From assembly GCF_030687715.1 (NCBI RefSeq), contig NZ_CP117445.1, positions 3,089,501 through 3,153,500 on the forward strand: DNA of 64,000 bases, given 5' to 3'. Within the stretch, counting starts at the first letter, position 1; each line of letters opens with the position of its first letter. A program made the translations under genes and the position numbers. Under the pieces are notes generated by a model that saw only the letters and a list, made by a program, of their open reading frames with translations, did not search any database and had not been told where the DNA came from. Below, piece by piece: positions 17,912-27,203 of the stretch. The DNA is from Pseudomonas sp. FP2196 (lineage in GTDB: Bacteria > Pseudomonadota > Gammaproteobacteria > Pseudomonadales > Pseudomonadaceae).

Positions 17912-18616
17912 ATGTTCAAGCTGGAATTAGTCGGGCAGTACTCTCCGAAATTACTGGAGGCCAACCAGGCCTTCTCCTTCATCAACTTCGCGTCCATCGG
18001 CAGCGTGTTCGGGCAGACCCCAGGCACCATCAACTATTTTTGCGACGGTATGCTGATGTCGACCTTCATGTCTCGCGTGACCGGCAAGACGATCGGCCGG
18101 GTCAGCTTTGACTTCACGTCTATCGCCGATCTTGTACTCGGCAGCGCTGAGCGACTGGGCAAACGCGTGTATTTCGTCGGCGCCCGGCAAGCTGAACTGG
18201 ATCTGTTCATCAGCAAGATCAAGAGCCTCTACCCGCAACTGGCCATCGCCGGTTACCACAACGGCTACTTTGATTCCTCGCAGGCCGAGGCCATACAGGC
18301 CCACATTTGCGACAGCGAAGCGGACATCCTGATCGTTGGCCTGGGCGCGGGACTGCAAGAACAGTTCGAACAGGATGCGCTGCGCGCAGGCTTTCGCGGT
18401 GTGGCCTTCACCTGCGGCGGGTTCATTCGCCAGGAAGCCCTGGCCACGCGGCAGTACTACCCGGCGATCATCAATCGCCTGCACCTGCGCGCGTTTTATC
18501 GAATGTATCGCGAACCTCATACGATCAAACGCTACCTCATCGATTACCCCAGCAACTTTGTGCACCTGCTGACGATGCTCGCTCGGCACAAAGTCGCCAT
18601 CAGTGTTGGGGAATGA
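17912..18616 (+). CDS. WecG/TagA/CpsF-family glycosyltransferase
   Basis: A 234-residue GT26-family enzyme. The central part shows VYFVGARQAELDLFISKIK, then AGYHNGYFDSSQAEAIQAHI, then DILIVGLGAGLQEQF, the usual signature of WecG/TagA/CpsF enzymes. These add a sugar, often an amino-mannose or glucose-type residue, to the lipid-linked first sugar. The first 20 residues are unusual for the family but no frameshift is apparent. Its stop overlaps the next glycosyltransferase start region, indicating coupled translation. Confidence 0.88.
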   Translation: MFKLELVGQYSPKLLEANQAFSFINFASIGSVFGQTPGTINYFCDGMLMSTFMSRVTGKTIGRVSFDFTSIADLVLGSAERLGKRVYFVGARQAELDLFISKIKSLYPQLAIAGYHNGYFDSSQAEAIQAHICDSEADILIVGLGAGLQEQFEQDALRAGFRGVAFTCGGFIRQEALATRQYYPAIINRLHLRAFYRMYREPHTIKRYLIDYPSNFVHLLTMLARHKVAISVGE

Positions 18617-18618
18617 CT

Positions 18619-19701
18619 ATGCACATCCTGTTCATTCTCAAAGATTTCAAGACCGGCGGCGGCGTCGAGCGGGTACAGCAACGCTTATCCGAGCAATTTC
18701 ACAAGGATGGAAAGCGGGTGAGCTTTTTCGTCATGAACGGTGAGACGCCGGACACTGACGGCGATCAACGCCACAACAGCGGCGGTGGCAACGGCATCGT
18801 GGGCCTGCTCAAATCGATCGTCCTGTTGCGTCGGCTGATTCGTCGCGAGGGCGTCACTCACCTGATTTCCGCCAAGGAACAGGCCAACGTCTGCACGTGG
18901 TTCGCCACTTTGGGCAGTGCCTGCAAAGTCATCTATAGCCGGCACGTGACGCTTGATTGCACTGAGCAGAAAACCAGCCCTTCAAGCCTGCGCCTGCTCT
19001 ATGCCTTGTACTTGTGTGGCAGCGGAAAAGTGGTCACGGTCTCCACGGCATTGCGCCAGTCTCTGGCCGACTTGCTGCCATGGGGCCAGCAGCGCGTTTG
19101 CTATTGCCCCAACGCGGTCATCACCGAGCAACTGTTTCAAGCCTCACACGCGCCGCTGCCCGCAGGGTTACCCGACGACTACTGGCTGGGTCTGGGCCGG
19201 TTGACGGAACAGAAAGGTTTTCACCTGCTGCTCGATGCCTACGCCATGGCGCTGCACCGCCAGGCGCTGCCCGATCTGGTGATCGCTGGCGACGGGCCGT
19301 TGCGCGGCACACTGATCGCTCAGGCGCAGCGCCTGGGCATCGCCCAACGAGTGCACTTTACCGGTTTCCTCAGCAACCCCTATTCACTGCTCAGGCAAGC
19401 ACGCCTGTTCATTCTGAGTTCCCTTCACGAAGGCATGCCGACCGTATTGATCGAGGCGTTGGCGCTGGGGACTCCCGTGCTGGCATGCGACTGCGAGACG
19501 GGTCCCAGAGAACTGCTGGACAACGGCCAGCTCGGCCAACTGGTCAAGGTCAACGACATCCCGGCATTGGCCAATGGAATGCTGCGAAGCCTGACATCGA
19601 CGGATCACGTGGCTCCAAGCGAAAAAATGGTCACTGATGCCCTCCGCCAGTACACCAGCCAGCACGCGGCGCAGGCGTATTACCAGGTGTGGAACCTATG
19701 A
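18619..19701 (+). CDS. Glycosyltransferase, GT4 family
   Basis: A 360-residue GT-B enzyme. The N-terminal GG.ERV acceptor loop is present (KTGGGVERVQQRLSEQF). The C-terminal domain has LGLGRLTEQKGFHLLLDAYA, VIAGDGPLRGTL and the donor site SSLHEGMPTVLIEALALGTPVLAC. Two starts are possible: ATG at 18613, overlapping the previous stop, or ATG at 18619, which I chose because the protein then begins MHILFI as in relatives. It would add one sugar of the repeat unit; the donor cannot be told from sequence. Confidence 0.9.
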   Translation: MHILFILKDFKTGGGVERVQQRLSEQFHKDGKRVSFFVMNGETPDTDGDQRHNSGGGNGIVGLLKSIVLLRRLIRREGVTHLISAKEQANVCTWFATLGSACKVIYSRHVTLDCTEQKTSPSSLRLLYALYLCGSGKVVTVSTALRQSLADLLPWGQQRVCYCPNAVITEQLFQASHAPLPAGLPDDYWLGLGRLTEQKGFHLLLDAYAMALHRQALPDLVIAGDGPLRGTLIAQAQRLGIAQRVHFTGFLSNPYSLLRQARLFILSSLHEGMPTVLIEALALGTPVLACDCETGPRELLDNGQLGQLVKVNDIPALANGMLRSLTSTDHVAPSEKMVTDALRQYTSQHAAQAYYQVWNL

Positions 19702-20810
19702 AAAAATTGCTGATTATCCTGCATGACCTCAGCGCGGGCGGGGCTGAAAAAATGATGACGCGCCTGGCCGGAGCATTGGTCGATGCCGGCAATGACGTGA
19801 CGCTGTTGATGCTCACCGGCGGCGGCATCAATGCCGCGCATCTCGACCCACGCGTCAAAAAGGTGGAACTGCGCAGCCCGCGCAGCTCTCGTGCGGTGCC
19901 GGCGCTCGCGCGATTTCTGCGTGCCAATCGCTTTGACGCGCAACTGGCGGCGCTCACGCACGTCAACGTCGTGGCGATCGCCGCTTCCATGCTGTCCGGC
20001 ACGCTGGCGCGGCTGCACGTCAGCGAGCGCAATGCCTTTTCCCATGACAAACACGTTAACCCCGACTTCATGGTGCGAGCCGCCTATCTGGTGGCCCCCC
20101 TGCTCTATCGGCTTATTCCCAACCCGGTGATTTGCGTGTCGCGCGGTGTCGCTCAGGACCTGGTCAATACCACCATCGCGCGCCGCCAGGACGTGACCAT
20201 TGCCGACAACCCGGTGCTCGACAACAATTTCCGCGAGAAGCCACCAGGCCTGCCAAGCCACCGCTGGCTGCGGGAAAAGTCTGGCGCGGTGATTGTCGCC
20301 GTGGGTCGCCTGGCGTCGCAAAAAGGTTTCGACACCTTGATTACAGCGTTCGCCGCGTTGCCGGATACCGACGTGCGCCTGATCATTTTTGGTGAGGGCG
20401 CACTCAGACTTCGACTGCTTGAACTCGCACGCACATTGGGCGTCGCCGATCGCGTCGACCTGCCGGGTTACACCAGTGATCCCCTGGCAGAAGTGGCGGC
20501 GGCCGATTGCTTTGTGCTGTCGTCGCGCTTCGAGGGCAGTCCCAATGCGTTGGTAGAAGCCTTGTCCACGGGCACGCCGGTAGTGGCGACCCGCTGCCCC
20601 CATGGCCCTCAGGATATTTTGAGCGGCGGCCTGGTTGCACCGCTTGTCGCTGTCGACGACCCGCTCGCGCTGGCGCAGGCGATTGCCCTGCAACTCTCCA
20701 CGCCGCGGGATCTGCAGCGTCACTCGCGCCTTGAGGCGGCTGCCCGATTCATGAATGCGAGCGCGGTGCAGACTTACCTCGACGCGTTGCTCGGGAGCCC
20801 AGCATCATGA
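19698..20810 (+). CDS. Glycosyltransferase, GT4 family
   Basis: A 370-residue GT-B glycosyltransferase that begins KKLLIILHDLSAGGAEKMMTRLA, the classical GGAE start. It has VGRLASQKGFDTLI and a donor-site motif SSRFEGSPNALVEALSTGTPVVATRCPHGP. Its ATG overlaps the previous stop (ATGA), and its own stop overlaps the next gene the same way, so the glycosyltransferase-polymerase block is translated as a coupled set. Confidence 0.92.
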   Translation: MKKLLIILHDLSAGGAEKMMTRLAGALVDAGNDVTLLMLTGGGINAAHLDPRVKKVELRSPRSSRAVPALARFLRANRFDAQLAALTHVNVVAIAASMLSGTLARLHVSERNAFSHDKHVNPDFMVRAAYLVAPLLYRLIPNPVICVSRGVAQDLVNTTIARRQDVTIADNPVLDNNFREKPPGLPSHRWLREKSGAVIVAVGRLASQKGFDTLITAFAALPDTDVRLIIFGEGALRLRLLELARTLGVADRVDLPGYTSDPLAEVAAADCFVLSSRFEGSPNALVEALSTGTPVVATRCPHGPQDILSGGLVAPLVAVDDPLALAQAIALQLSTPRDLQRHSRLEAAARFMNASAVQTYLDALLGSPAS

Positions 20811-22120
20811 GCACACTGGCGATCAGATACTCGACCTTGCGCGACGGCTTCACCCTGTTCGGCGTGCTGTTTTACATCCAGGTGATCACGTTTGTCCTTG
20901 GACTGGGCGGCGCATTCAGTTTCGGCGACGTCGGTAAAGACCTTGAAGGCAGCGTCGCCAACCAGGTCTGCGGTCTCATCACGCTGTTGGTGCCTTTGTT
21001 CTTCTTCATCCGCAACAAGGTCTTCCTCAGCAAAACTTTTTACCGCAGTAACTTCTTTCTGCTGGTGTTCATGGTTTGTGTGATCGCCTCGATTGGCTGG
21101 TCCTACGACCCGATGCTGACGTTCAAGCGGGTTATCGCGATGCTCGGCGTGGTCTTTTTTGCCGGTTTCATTGCCTATAACTACCCCCTCGAAAAAATCA
21201 CCTACATGCTCGGCTGCGCCATCGGCGTGGCGGCGTTGGTCGGCTTGATACTCGCCGTGATCAGGCCTGACGTCGCATTCTTGTCCGGTGGTATTCGCGA
21301 CGGCGCCTTCAAGGGAATTTTTGCCGAAAAGAACGCCGGTGCACGGCTCAATGCGATCGCCATCCTGCTGTTGCTGCCGATGATCCGCCAGGGCAATCGC
21401 TGGGCGCTCTTCTGTGCGTTTTGTTCGCTGATCGCCATCCTTCTCGCCCAGTCGGCGACCGGCGTGGCACTGATAGTGTCTGGCACGGTGAGCTACTGGT
21501 ACTTCCTCACTCTGATCCGCTTGCGTATCAATCGCTCACAGTGGCTGTTCCTCGGTAGCACGCTGGTCTTCCTGCTGGTTTGCCTGTTGCTGTACAACCA
21601 CCTGGCGTGGCTGCTGGAGATCGCCGGTCGCGATCCGTCTCTCACTGATCGCACGTTGATCTGGGAGCTGCTCGCGCCGTTTATCGACCAACAGTGGCTC
21701 AAGGGGTATGGCTTCGGCGCCTTCTGGGCCAGCCCCGACGCGGATGCTTTCATCACTCGCTGGGGCTACATCGGCAACGCCCACAGCGGCTACATGGAAA
21801 CGCTGCTCAACGGTGGTTTTATCCAGTTGACTGCGCTGGTGCTGCTGCTGGGCGAAGCGTTGTTCAAACAATACCGCGCTGTGACGGCGAACCAGTCCGC
21901 ACAGTTTCGTGCCAGCGCTTTGGTGATCATCGGCTTGTTCGCCGTCACCAATTATGTGGCGTACGTGATCCCGAACTACCGCTCCGCCGAGTTCTTGGTG
22001 TTCTGCACCCTGGCGCTGTCTTTCCGACATCACTCAGCGATATTCCCCGAGTCATCACCGGCCCCCCTGCGTCAGCGTCTGTCTGGCAGGGCATTACCGC
22101 GTGATTCAGCCAAGGCGTAA
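20807..22120 (+). CDS. O-antigen ligase/polymerase-type membrane protein (Wzy-like)
   Basis: A 437-residue protein made mainly of hydrophobic helices, 10-12 by eye. The large loop and the segment GIFAEKNAGARLNAIAILLL match the O-antigen ligase/Wzy_C family (HKN-like motif, here EKN). An aromatic GYGFGAFW segment precedes a final group of helices. In a locus with a flippase, co-polymerase and initiating transferase, it is the natural candidate for the repeat-unit polymerase. A ligase role is less likely because there is no lipid A context here. Confidence 0.85.
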   Translation: MSTLAIRYSTLRDGFTLFGVLFYIQVITFVLGLGGAFSFGDVGKDLEGSVANQVCGLITLLVPLFFFIRNKVFLSKTFYRSNFFLLVFMVCVIASIGWSYDPMLTFKRVIAMLGVVFFAGFIAYNYPLEKITYMLGCAIGVAALVGLILAVIRPDVAFLSGGIRDGAFKGIFAEKNAGARLNAIAILLLLPMIRQGNRWALFCAFCSLIAILLAQSATGVALIVSGTVSYWYFLTLIRLRINRSQWLFLGSTLVFLLVCLLLYNHLAWLLEIAGRDPSLTDRTLIWELLAPFIDQQWLKGYGFGAFWASPDADAFITRWGYIGNAHSGYMETLLNGGFIQLTALVLLLGEALFKQYRAVTANQSAQFRASALVIIGLFAVTNYVAYVIPNYRSAEFLVFCTLALSFRHHSAIFPESSPAPLRQRLSGRALPRDSAKA

Positions 22121-22137
22121 CAGAAGGAGAAACACCC

Positions 22138-23091
22138 GTGATAAACCAAGCCTCCCCTTCACCGCATACCGTGTGCGTCGTGATCCCGATGTACAACGGC
22201 GCCGACAGCATCGAGCAAACGCTGGTATCCCTGGCCGAGCAAACCCGACTCCCCGATCACGTCATCGTTATTGACGATGGTTCCACCGATGAAGGACCAG
22301 AACGGGTCAAAGACTTCGCGGCGCCGTTTCGCCTGACGCTGTTGCAGCAAGCCAACGAAGGTCAGGCCAGCGCCCGCAACCATGGGATTCGGCACTCTCA
22401 AGAGACGTTTGTGGCGATGCTTGATGCCGATGACCAATGGCGCCCACAAAAGCTGGAGCTGCAACTGGCTCTGTATGACGAACTCCTTCTTCAGGGACGG
22501 CCGGTGGGGCTGATCGACTGCTACTGCCAGGTCAACTACAGCGACGGCAGGCGACAACTGGACAACATCCGCAAGAGCGGCATGCATTTTTACGATTTCA
22601 TCCACGCCAACGTCCTCAATGGCGTATCCGCCGCGCTGGTCAAGCGCGACGTGATGATGCAACTCGGCTGCTTCGATGCCGGCCTGCGTTATTGCGAGGA
22701 CCGCTTCATGTGGACCCGAATCGCTGAGCACTGGGAGATCCACACGGTGCCGCAGGTGTTGCTGGAGCGCACGATCAACAGCGGCAACATGACCGCGCAA
22801 CCGAAAAAGCACTACCAGAACAAGATCCGGTTCATCGAGGTCTACCTCGCCCGCTATGGCGCGCAGTTCAGCAAGCAGCAACAGATCGATTTCGTGCTGG
22901 GCAACCACACCGACTTTCTCAACACCTTTTCCCGAGGCGGCTGGCATGGCGAGGTGATCGATGTGTACCAGCGAATGCTCAAGCATTCCTGGCAAACGCT
23001 GTTCTTCGACCACGGCAAACCAACCCTGCGCTACCTCTATGCCCGCGCCAGATCCTTGCGCAAGCCAACGGTGTCAACCACCGCTCATTGA
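22138..23091 (+). CDS. Glycosyltransferase, GT2 family
   Basis: A 317-residue GT-A enzyme. It has the start VCVVIPMYNGADSIEQTLVSLAEQT, VIVIDDGSTDEG, NHGIRHSQETFVAMLDADDQWRPQKLE (DxD metal site) and a C-terminal CEDRFMWTRIAEH acceptor region. The start is a GTG with AAGGAGAAA nine bases upstream. It would transfer one sugar of the repeat unit. Confidence 0.92.
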   Translation: MINQASPSPHTVCVVIPMYNGADSIEQTLVSLAEQTRLPDHVIVIDDGSTDEGPERVKDFAAPFRLTLLQQANEGQASARNHGIRHSQETFVAMLDADDQWRPQKLELQLALYDELLLQGRPVGLIDCYCQVNYSDGRRQLDNIRKSGMHFYDFIHANVLNGVSAALVKRDVMMQLGCFDAGLRYCEDRFMWTRIAEHWEIHTVPQVLLERTINSGNMTAQPKKHYQNKIRFIEVYLARYGAQFSKQQQIDFVLGNHTDFLNTFSRGGWHGEVIDVYQRMLKHSWQTLFFDHGKPTLRYLYARARSLRKPTVSTTAH

Positions 23092-23104
23092 ACCGGTATC
23101 CGCC

Positions 23105-24523
23105 ATGGCCAATCGACGCCTCATTTCTCTGGGCTGGATCTTCACCGAAAAATTCGGCCTGATTTTCCTGTCGATGATTACCTTTGTCGTGTATGCCAGG
23201 CTGCTGTCGCCTGCCGAACTGGGGGTGGGCACGATCATCATTGCCATCGTCGAGTTGGTCGGTCTCATCTATTCCTCGGTGCTGGAAGATCCCCTGGTAC
23301 GGCTTGAACGACTGGAAGATAAACACATCTCTACCGCGTTCTGGGCTTCAGTACTGGTCAGCCTGGTGTCCATCGTCGTCATCTCGGGCGCGGTGATGCT
23401 GTATACGCCCGACCCGATGCTGCAAGCGATGACGGCGGTGGCCTCGGTGAAAATTCTCTTCACCATGATGGCGCGTGTCTATGTGGCGCAAATGCGCCGC
23501 AGCGGCAACTTCAAGACGCTGGCGTCTCGCACGTTACTGGGCAAAGTGTTTGGTGGCGTCGGCGGCATCGCTGTCGCGCTTTGGGGATGGGGGGCCTGGG
23601 CGGTCATTGCCCAAGTGCTGATCATGGAGTTCGTGTCGATCATCGTATTAATGCGCTCAGACCCGCGGCGCATTGCCTTTTACATTGACGGTCCGCTCTT
23701 GCGGGAGCTGTTGAAGGCCGGCACACCGGTTGCCATCAACGCGCTGAGTACACAAACACTTCAGCGTGGGGTCAACGTGGTGCTGGGGATGACGGCCGGC
23801 GCGAACGCAGTCGGCATGTTCAACATGGCAATGCGCATCATCGATCTGCCTCGCACTGCGATTTATAACGGTCTGCTGAGCTATGCGCTGCCGGTGTTCG
23901 CCCGGCGCAGCGCAGAGCCATCGCGACTGCTCGGGATCATTGGCGACTCCACCGCCGTCAGCGGCTTTCTGTTGACGCCCCTGTTCATCGGGATAGCGCT
24001 CACGGCCAACGACCTCATCCTGTTGATATTCGGCGCCAAGTGGGCCGATGCCATTCCCCTGCTGCAAGTGCTGGCCTGCACGGCGGCAATTGGCAACACC
24101 GCCATGTACGCCACCACCGCACTGGTTGCGGTCAATCGCAGCCACCTGACGATCAAGGCTGAAGTGATCACCACCGTGCTGGCGCTGGCGCTGGTCTACG
24201 GGTTCGGCAGCGTGTACGGCGGCATGGCCGCGGCCATCGCTTTGCTGGCCAGGATGCTGTTGATCACACCGCTGCAAATCCGTGGGCTCAACGAGGCCAT
24301 TGGTTACGGCTGGGGTCGGTTCTTCGACTCCAATTACCGCAGCGTGATCGCCTCACTCGTCATGGCCACGACCGTCATGTACGTGTCACCGCTGCAAGGG
24401 TTTCAAGGTTACCTGCACCTGATCTGCAACATCGTGGTTGGCGCGCTGAGCTATGCCGTGGCGTATAGCGTCATGCACCCGCGCTGGCCGCAAGAATTCA
24501 AATCGGTTTTCACCTCCCGCTGA
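23105..24523 (+). CDS. Lipopolysaccharide/exopolysaccharide flippase (Wzx-type)
   Basis: A 472-residue integral membrane protein with 12-14 hydrophobic helices, of the MOP/polysaccharide-exporter group. It has the typical FGLIFLSMITFVVYARLLSP.ELG start, and V.G..AGA.AVGMFNMAMRI in the middle. It would flip lipid-linked repeat units across the inner membrane for the Wzy-like polymerase. The ATG at 23105 lies 13 bases after the preceding stop. The ribosome site is weak, suggesting coupling. Confidence 0.9.
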   Translation: MANRRLISLGWIFTEKFGLIFLSMITFVVYARLLSPAELGVGTIIIAIVELVGLIYSSVLEDPLVRLERLEDKHISTAFWASVLVSLVSIVVISGAVMLYTPDPMLQAMTAVASVKILFTMMARVYVAQMRRSGNFKTLASRTLLGKVFGGVGGIAVALWGWGAWAVIAQVLIMEFVSIIVLMRSDPRRIAFYIDGPLLRELLKAGTPVAINALSTQTLQRGVNVVLGMTAGANAVGMFNMAMRIIDLPRTAIYNGLLSYALPVFARRSAEPSRLLGIIGDSTAVSGFLLTPLFIGIALTANDLILLIFGAKWADAIPLLQVLACTAAIGNTAMYATTALVAVNRSHLTIKAEVITTVLALALVYGFGSVYGGMAAAIALLARMLLITPLQIRGLNEAIGYGWGRFFDSNYRSVIASLVMATTVMYVSPLQGFQGYLHLICNIVVGALSYAVAYSVMHPRWPQEFKSVFTSR

Positions 24524-24553
24524 ATTCAGTCCCTTAGACAGGAAGAGCTCACC

Positions 24554-25609
24554 ATGCGCAAAACCACGTTGATTACTGGCGGGGCCGGTTACATCGGCTC
24601 GCATACCGCTTTGGCGCTCATCAATGCCGGACACCATGTGCTGGTGCTCGACAACCTGAGTAACAGCTGTCGAGAGTGCATCGCGCGCCTGGAGCAACTG
24701 ACCCTGAGCCGGGTCGATTTCATCCATGGCGACATCCGTGATTCGGCGGTACTGGACGACATTTTCAGCCGCTATGACATCGATGCCGTGGTGCATTTTG
24801 CCAGCCTCAAATCCGTTGCAGAAAGCGTGCGCAAACCGCTGGATTACTACGCCAACAATGTCGCCGGCACGCTTGACCTGTGCCGGGCAATGGCTCGCCA
24901 TAACGTCTTCCGACTGGTGTTCAGCTCATCGGCCACAGTCTACGGCGAGCCCACGCGCACACCAATCGCCGAAGATTTCGGCACCGGCAAACCGGTCAAT
25001 CCCTATGGCCGCACCAAGCTCATGATCGAAGAATTGCTCACCGATCTGTGCCATTCCGATCCACGCTGGAGCATCGCGTTGTTGCGCTACTTCAACCCGA
25101 TTGGTGCTCACGAGAGCGGGATGATCGGCGAAGACCCCCGAGGCCGTCCCAACAATCTGTTGCCGTGCCTGACGCAGGTCGCGATTGGCCGGATTCCCGA
25201 ACTCACGGTGTACGGCAACGACTATCCCACCGTGGACGGCACCTGCGTGCGCGATTACATCCACGTGGTCGACCTTGCCATTGGCCACCTCAAAGCGCTT
25301 CAAGTGTTGCAGTACAACAACGGCATCAATGTCTGGAACCTCGGCACGGGCATCGGCTACAGCGTGCTGCAAATCATCCAGAGTTTCGAAGACATCACCG
25401 GCATTACCATTCCCTACCGTTTTGTACCGCGACGCGAAGGTGACATCGCCAAATGCTGGGCCGACCCCGGCAAGGCCGGACGGGAGCTGGGCTGGACCGC
25501 GCAACGCGATCTGCAACAGATGATTGTCGATACCTGGCGCTGGCAGTCGTGTAATCCGCAGGGATATCAGTCGTCATTCGAAATTCCAGCGCTGGTTGCG
25601 GTTAAATGA
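24554..25609 (+). CDS. galE: UDP-glucose 4-epimerase
   Basis: A 351-residue extended SDR that reads as a full GalE: TTLITGGAGYIGSHTALALI, VVHFASLKSVAESV.KPLDYY.NN, SSSATVYGEP catalytic Ser, and NPYGRTKLMIEE catalytic Tyr-Lys. GAHESG.IGEDP.G.PNNLLP then VYG.DYPT.DGT..RDYIHVVDLA follows as in the family. It interconverts UDP-glucose and UDP-galactose, supplying galactose to the polymer. AGGAAGAG precedes the ATG. It overlaps the GH16 gene by ATGA. Confidence 0.93.
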   Translation: MRKTTLITGGAGYIGSHTALALINAGHHVLVLDNLSNSCRECIARLEQLTLSRVDFIHGDIRDSAVLDDIFSRYDIDAVVHFASLKSVAESVRKPLDYYANNVAGTLDLCRAMARHNVFRLVFSSSATVYGEPTRTPIAEDFGTGKPVNPYGRTKLMIEELLTDLCHSDPRWSIALLRYFNPIGAHESGMIGEDPRGRPNNLLPCLTQVAIGRIPELTVYGNDYPTVDGTCVRDYIHVVDLAIGHLKALQVLQYNNGINVWNLGTGIGYSVLQIIQSFEDITGITIPYRFVPRREGDIAKCWADPGKAGRELGWTAQRDLQQMIVDTWRWQSCNPQGYQSSFEIPALVAVK

Positions 25610-27078
25610 CGTTCAGAAAATTGCTGCCGTTGCTGCTGCTGTCGGTTTCGATGGTTTGTAACGCAGCACCGCCGCCCGGAGCACCCACCACCGGGCTGGT
25701 GCTGTGGCTGGACGCAGCCGATGCGTCAACAATGACCCTGGATGCGCAGAACCGGATCCAGCGCTGGAATGACAAATCCGGCAAGTCCAATCACGCGACT
25801 GTCGACAACGCCGCCTCGCCGCCACAGTGGACGGCAAACGCCCTGAATGGCCATTCCGTGGTGCGTTTCAGTGGCGCGTCGGCGTTTCTGGGCAAAGCTC
25901 TGCGCAGCGCCAAAGGCCCGGTGACGGTATTGATCGTGTCTCGCCGATTGTCCGAACAAGCCGAGGTTGATCCTTGGCAACGCGTGTTCAGCTCAGGCCC
26001 GCAAACCGCCCAAAACGATAACGTATTGCCGAATTTCGCCATCAGCCTGCCACAGACGACGGCGTATGCGCCGACCGTTTCCGTTCTGGAGCTTTACGAT
26101 GTGCCGATCGGTCCCTATGCGATCGGGCGCAGTGCCGTTGGTCATTCCGATAACTTTCGCGGCGACATCGCCGAAGTGCTGGTATACGACCGTGCATTCG
26201 CCTCACTCGCAGAACGCCAGCGTGCCTTTAAGTACCTGGCGGAAAAATGGTCCGTTGCCATTCCCAAACAGGCCGACACCTGGACCCGAGTCGGGCCACT
26301 GGGCGCATTACCGACCCGGACCCGCGCCAATCTGCCGTTGTCCGACCAGGCCAATGCCGGTCAGTGGACGCTCAACACGAAGCTGTCCGACGACTTCAAC
26401 GGCAGTACCCTCGACCGCACACGCTGGCACGTCAACAACGCCATAGGCAACGAGTCACTCGGACGCAAACCGGCGCTTTACACCCCAAGCAATGCCTACG
26501 TCAGCAATGGCAATCTGAACATCGTTTTCCGCAAGGAAATCTTGCCGCAGAAGTACGTCAAACTCGGCTTCAAGGACTACACCTCAGCGATGGTGCGGAC
26601 AATTGAGCGCGGGTTTTACGGATACTACGAAGCCCGTGCCAAACCCATGAACTCCGCTGGGTCCAGCGCATTCTGGCTCGCGTGGACAGGCATGGTCGAC
26701 AACGCCACCGAGATCGACATCTTCGAAATCGCCGGCAAGACCAAAGACGCGGCTCTCGACCGCTCGTATCACATGAATGCCCACCTCTGGGCCACGCCGC
26801 AAAGCACTGAACATATCGACAATGGCAGCCTCTGGGTCAGTCCGTGGCGCCTGGCGGATGCGTTCCATACCTACGGCTTCGACTGGCAGCCCGACACCCT
26901 GCGTTGGTACGTCGATGGCGTGCTGGTCAGGGAGTCGAAGAACCATTACTTCTTCTTCCCCATGGAGGTGAACTTTGACAGTGAGGCCATGTGGAAATGG
27001 TTCGGGGTGGTCGACGATGCTGACCTGCCCTCCACCTTTGAAGTCGACTACTTCTACATGTGGCAACGCAGTCCATAG
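25606..27078 (+). CDS. Secreted GH16 glycoside hydrolase with N-terminal LamG-like domain
   Basis: A 490-residue exported protein. Residues 1-21 are a signal peptide ending CNA before APPP. Residues 28-220 form a concanavalin/LamG-like domain (GLVLWLDAADAS...W.DKSG..NHAT...FRGDIAEVLVYDRAF). Residues 245-488 are a GH16 beta-jellyroll. The GH16 catalytic motif is intact: E369, D371 and E374 in TEIDIFE. GH16 enzymes cleave beta-1,3, beta-1,3-1,4 or galactan links in glucans and galactans. Its coupling to galE inside the operon suggests that it trims or releases the polymer made here, like depolymerases in other exopolysaccharide loci. Confidence 0.88.
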   Translation: MTFRKLLPLLLLSVSMVCNAAPPPGAPTTGLVLWLDAADASTMTLDAQNRIQRWNDKSGKSNHATVDNAASPPQWTANALNGHSVVRFSGASAFLGKALRSAKGPVTVLIVSRRLSEQAEVDPWQRVFSSGPQTAQNDNVLPNFAISLPQTTAYAPTVSVLELYDVPIGPYAIGRSAVGHSDNFRGDIAEVLVYDRAFASLAERQRAFKYLAEKWSVAIPKQADTWTRVGPLGALPTRTRANLPLSDQANAGQWTLNTKLSDDFNGSTLDRTRWHVNNAIGNESLGRKPALYTPSNAYVSNGNLNIVFRKEILPQKYVKLGFKDYTSAMVRTIERGFYGYYEARAKPMNSAGSSAFWLAWTGMVDNATEIDIFEIAGKTKDAALDRSYHMNAHLWATPQSTEHIDNGSLWVSPWRLADAFHTYGFDWQPDTLRWYVDGVLVRESKNHYFFFPMEVNFDSEAMWKWFGVVDDADLPSTFEVDYFYMWQRSP

Positions 27079-27203
27079 CCGCCTCACGGAGCCTGGATAG
27101 TCCATGAGCAGCCCTTGCTGTTATAGCTTTCGCCTTGGGTCGGATTTCACTCGCCAGAGTCGTCAGTTTTCAATCAGCGCTAACAAGTCTGGAGCGCCTA
27201 AAC

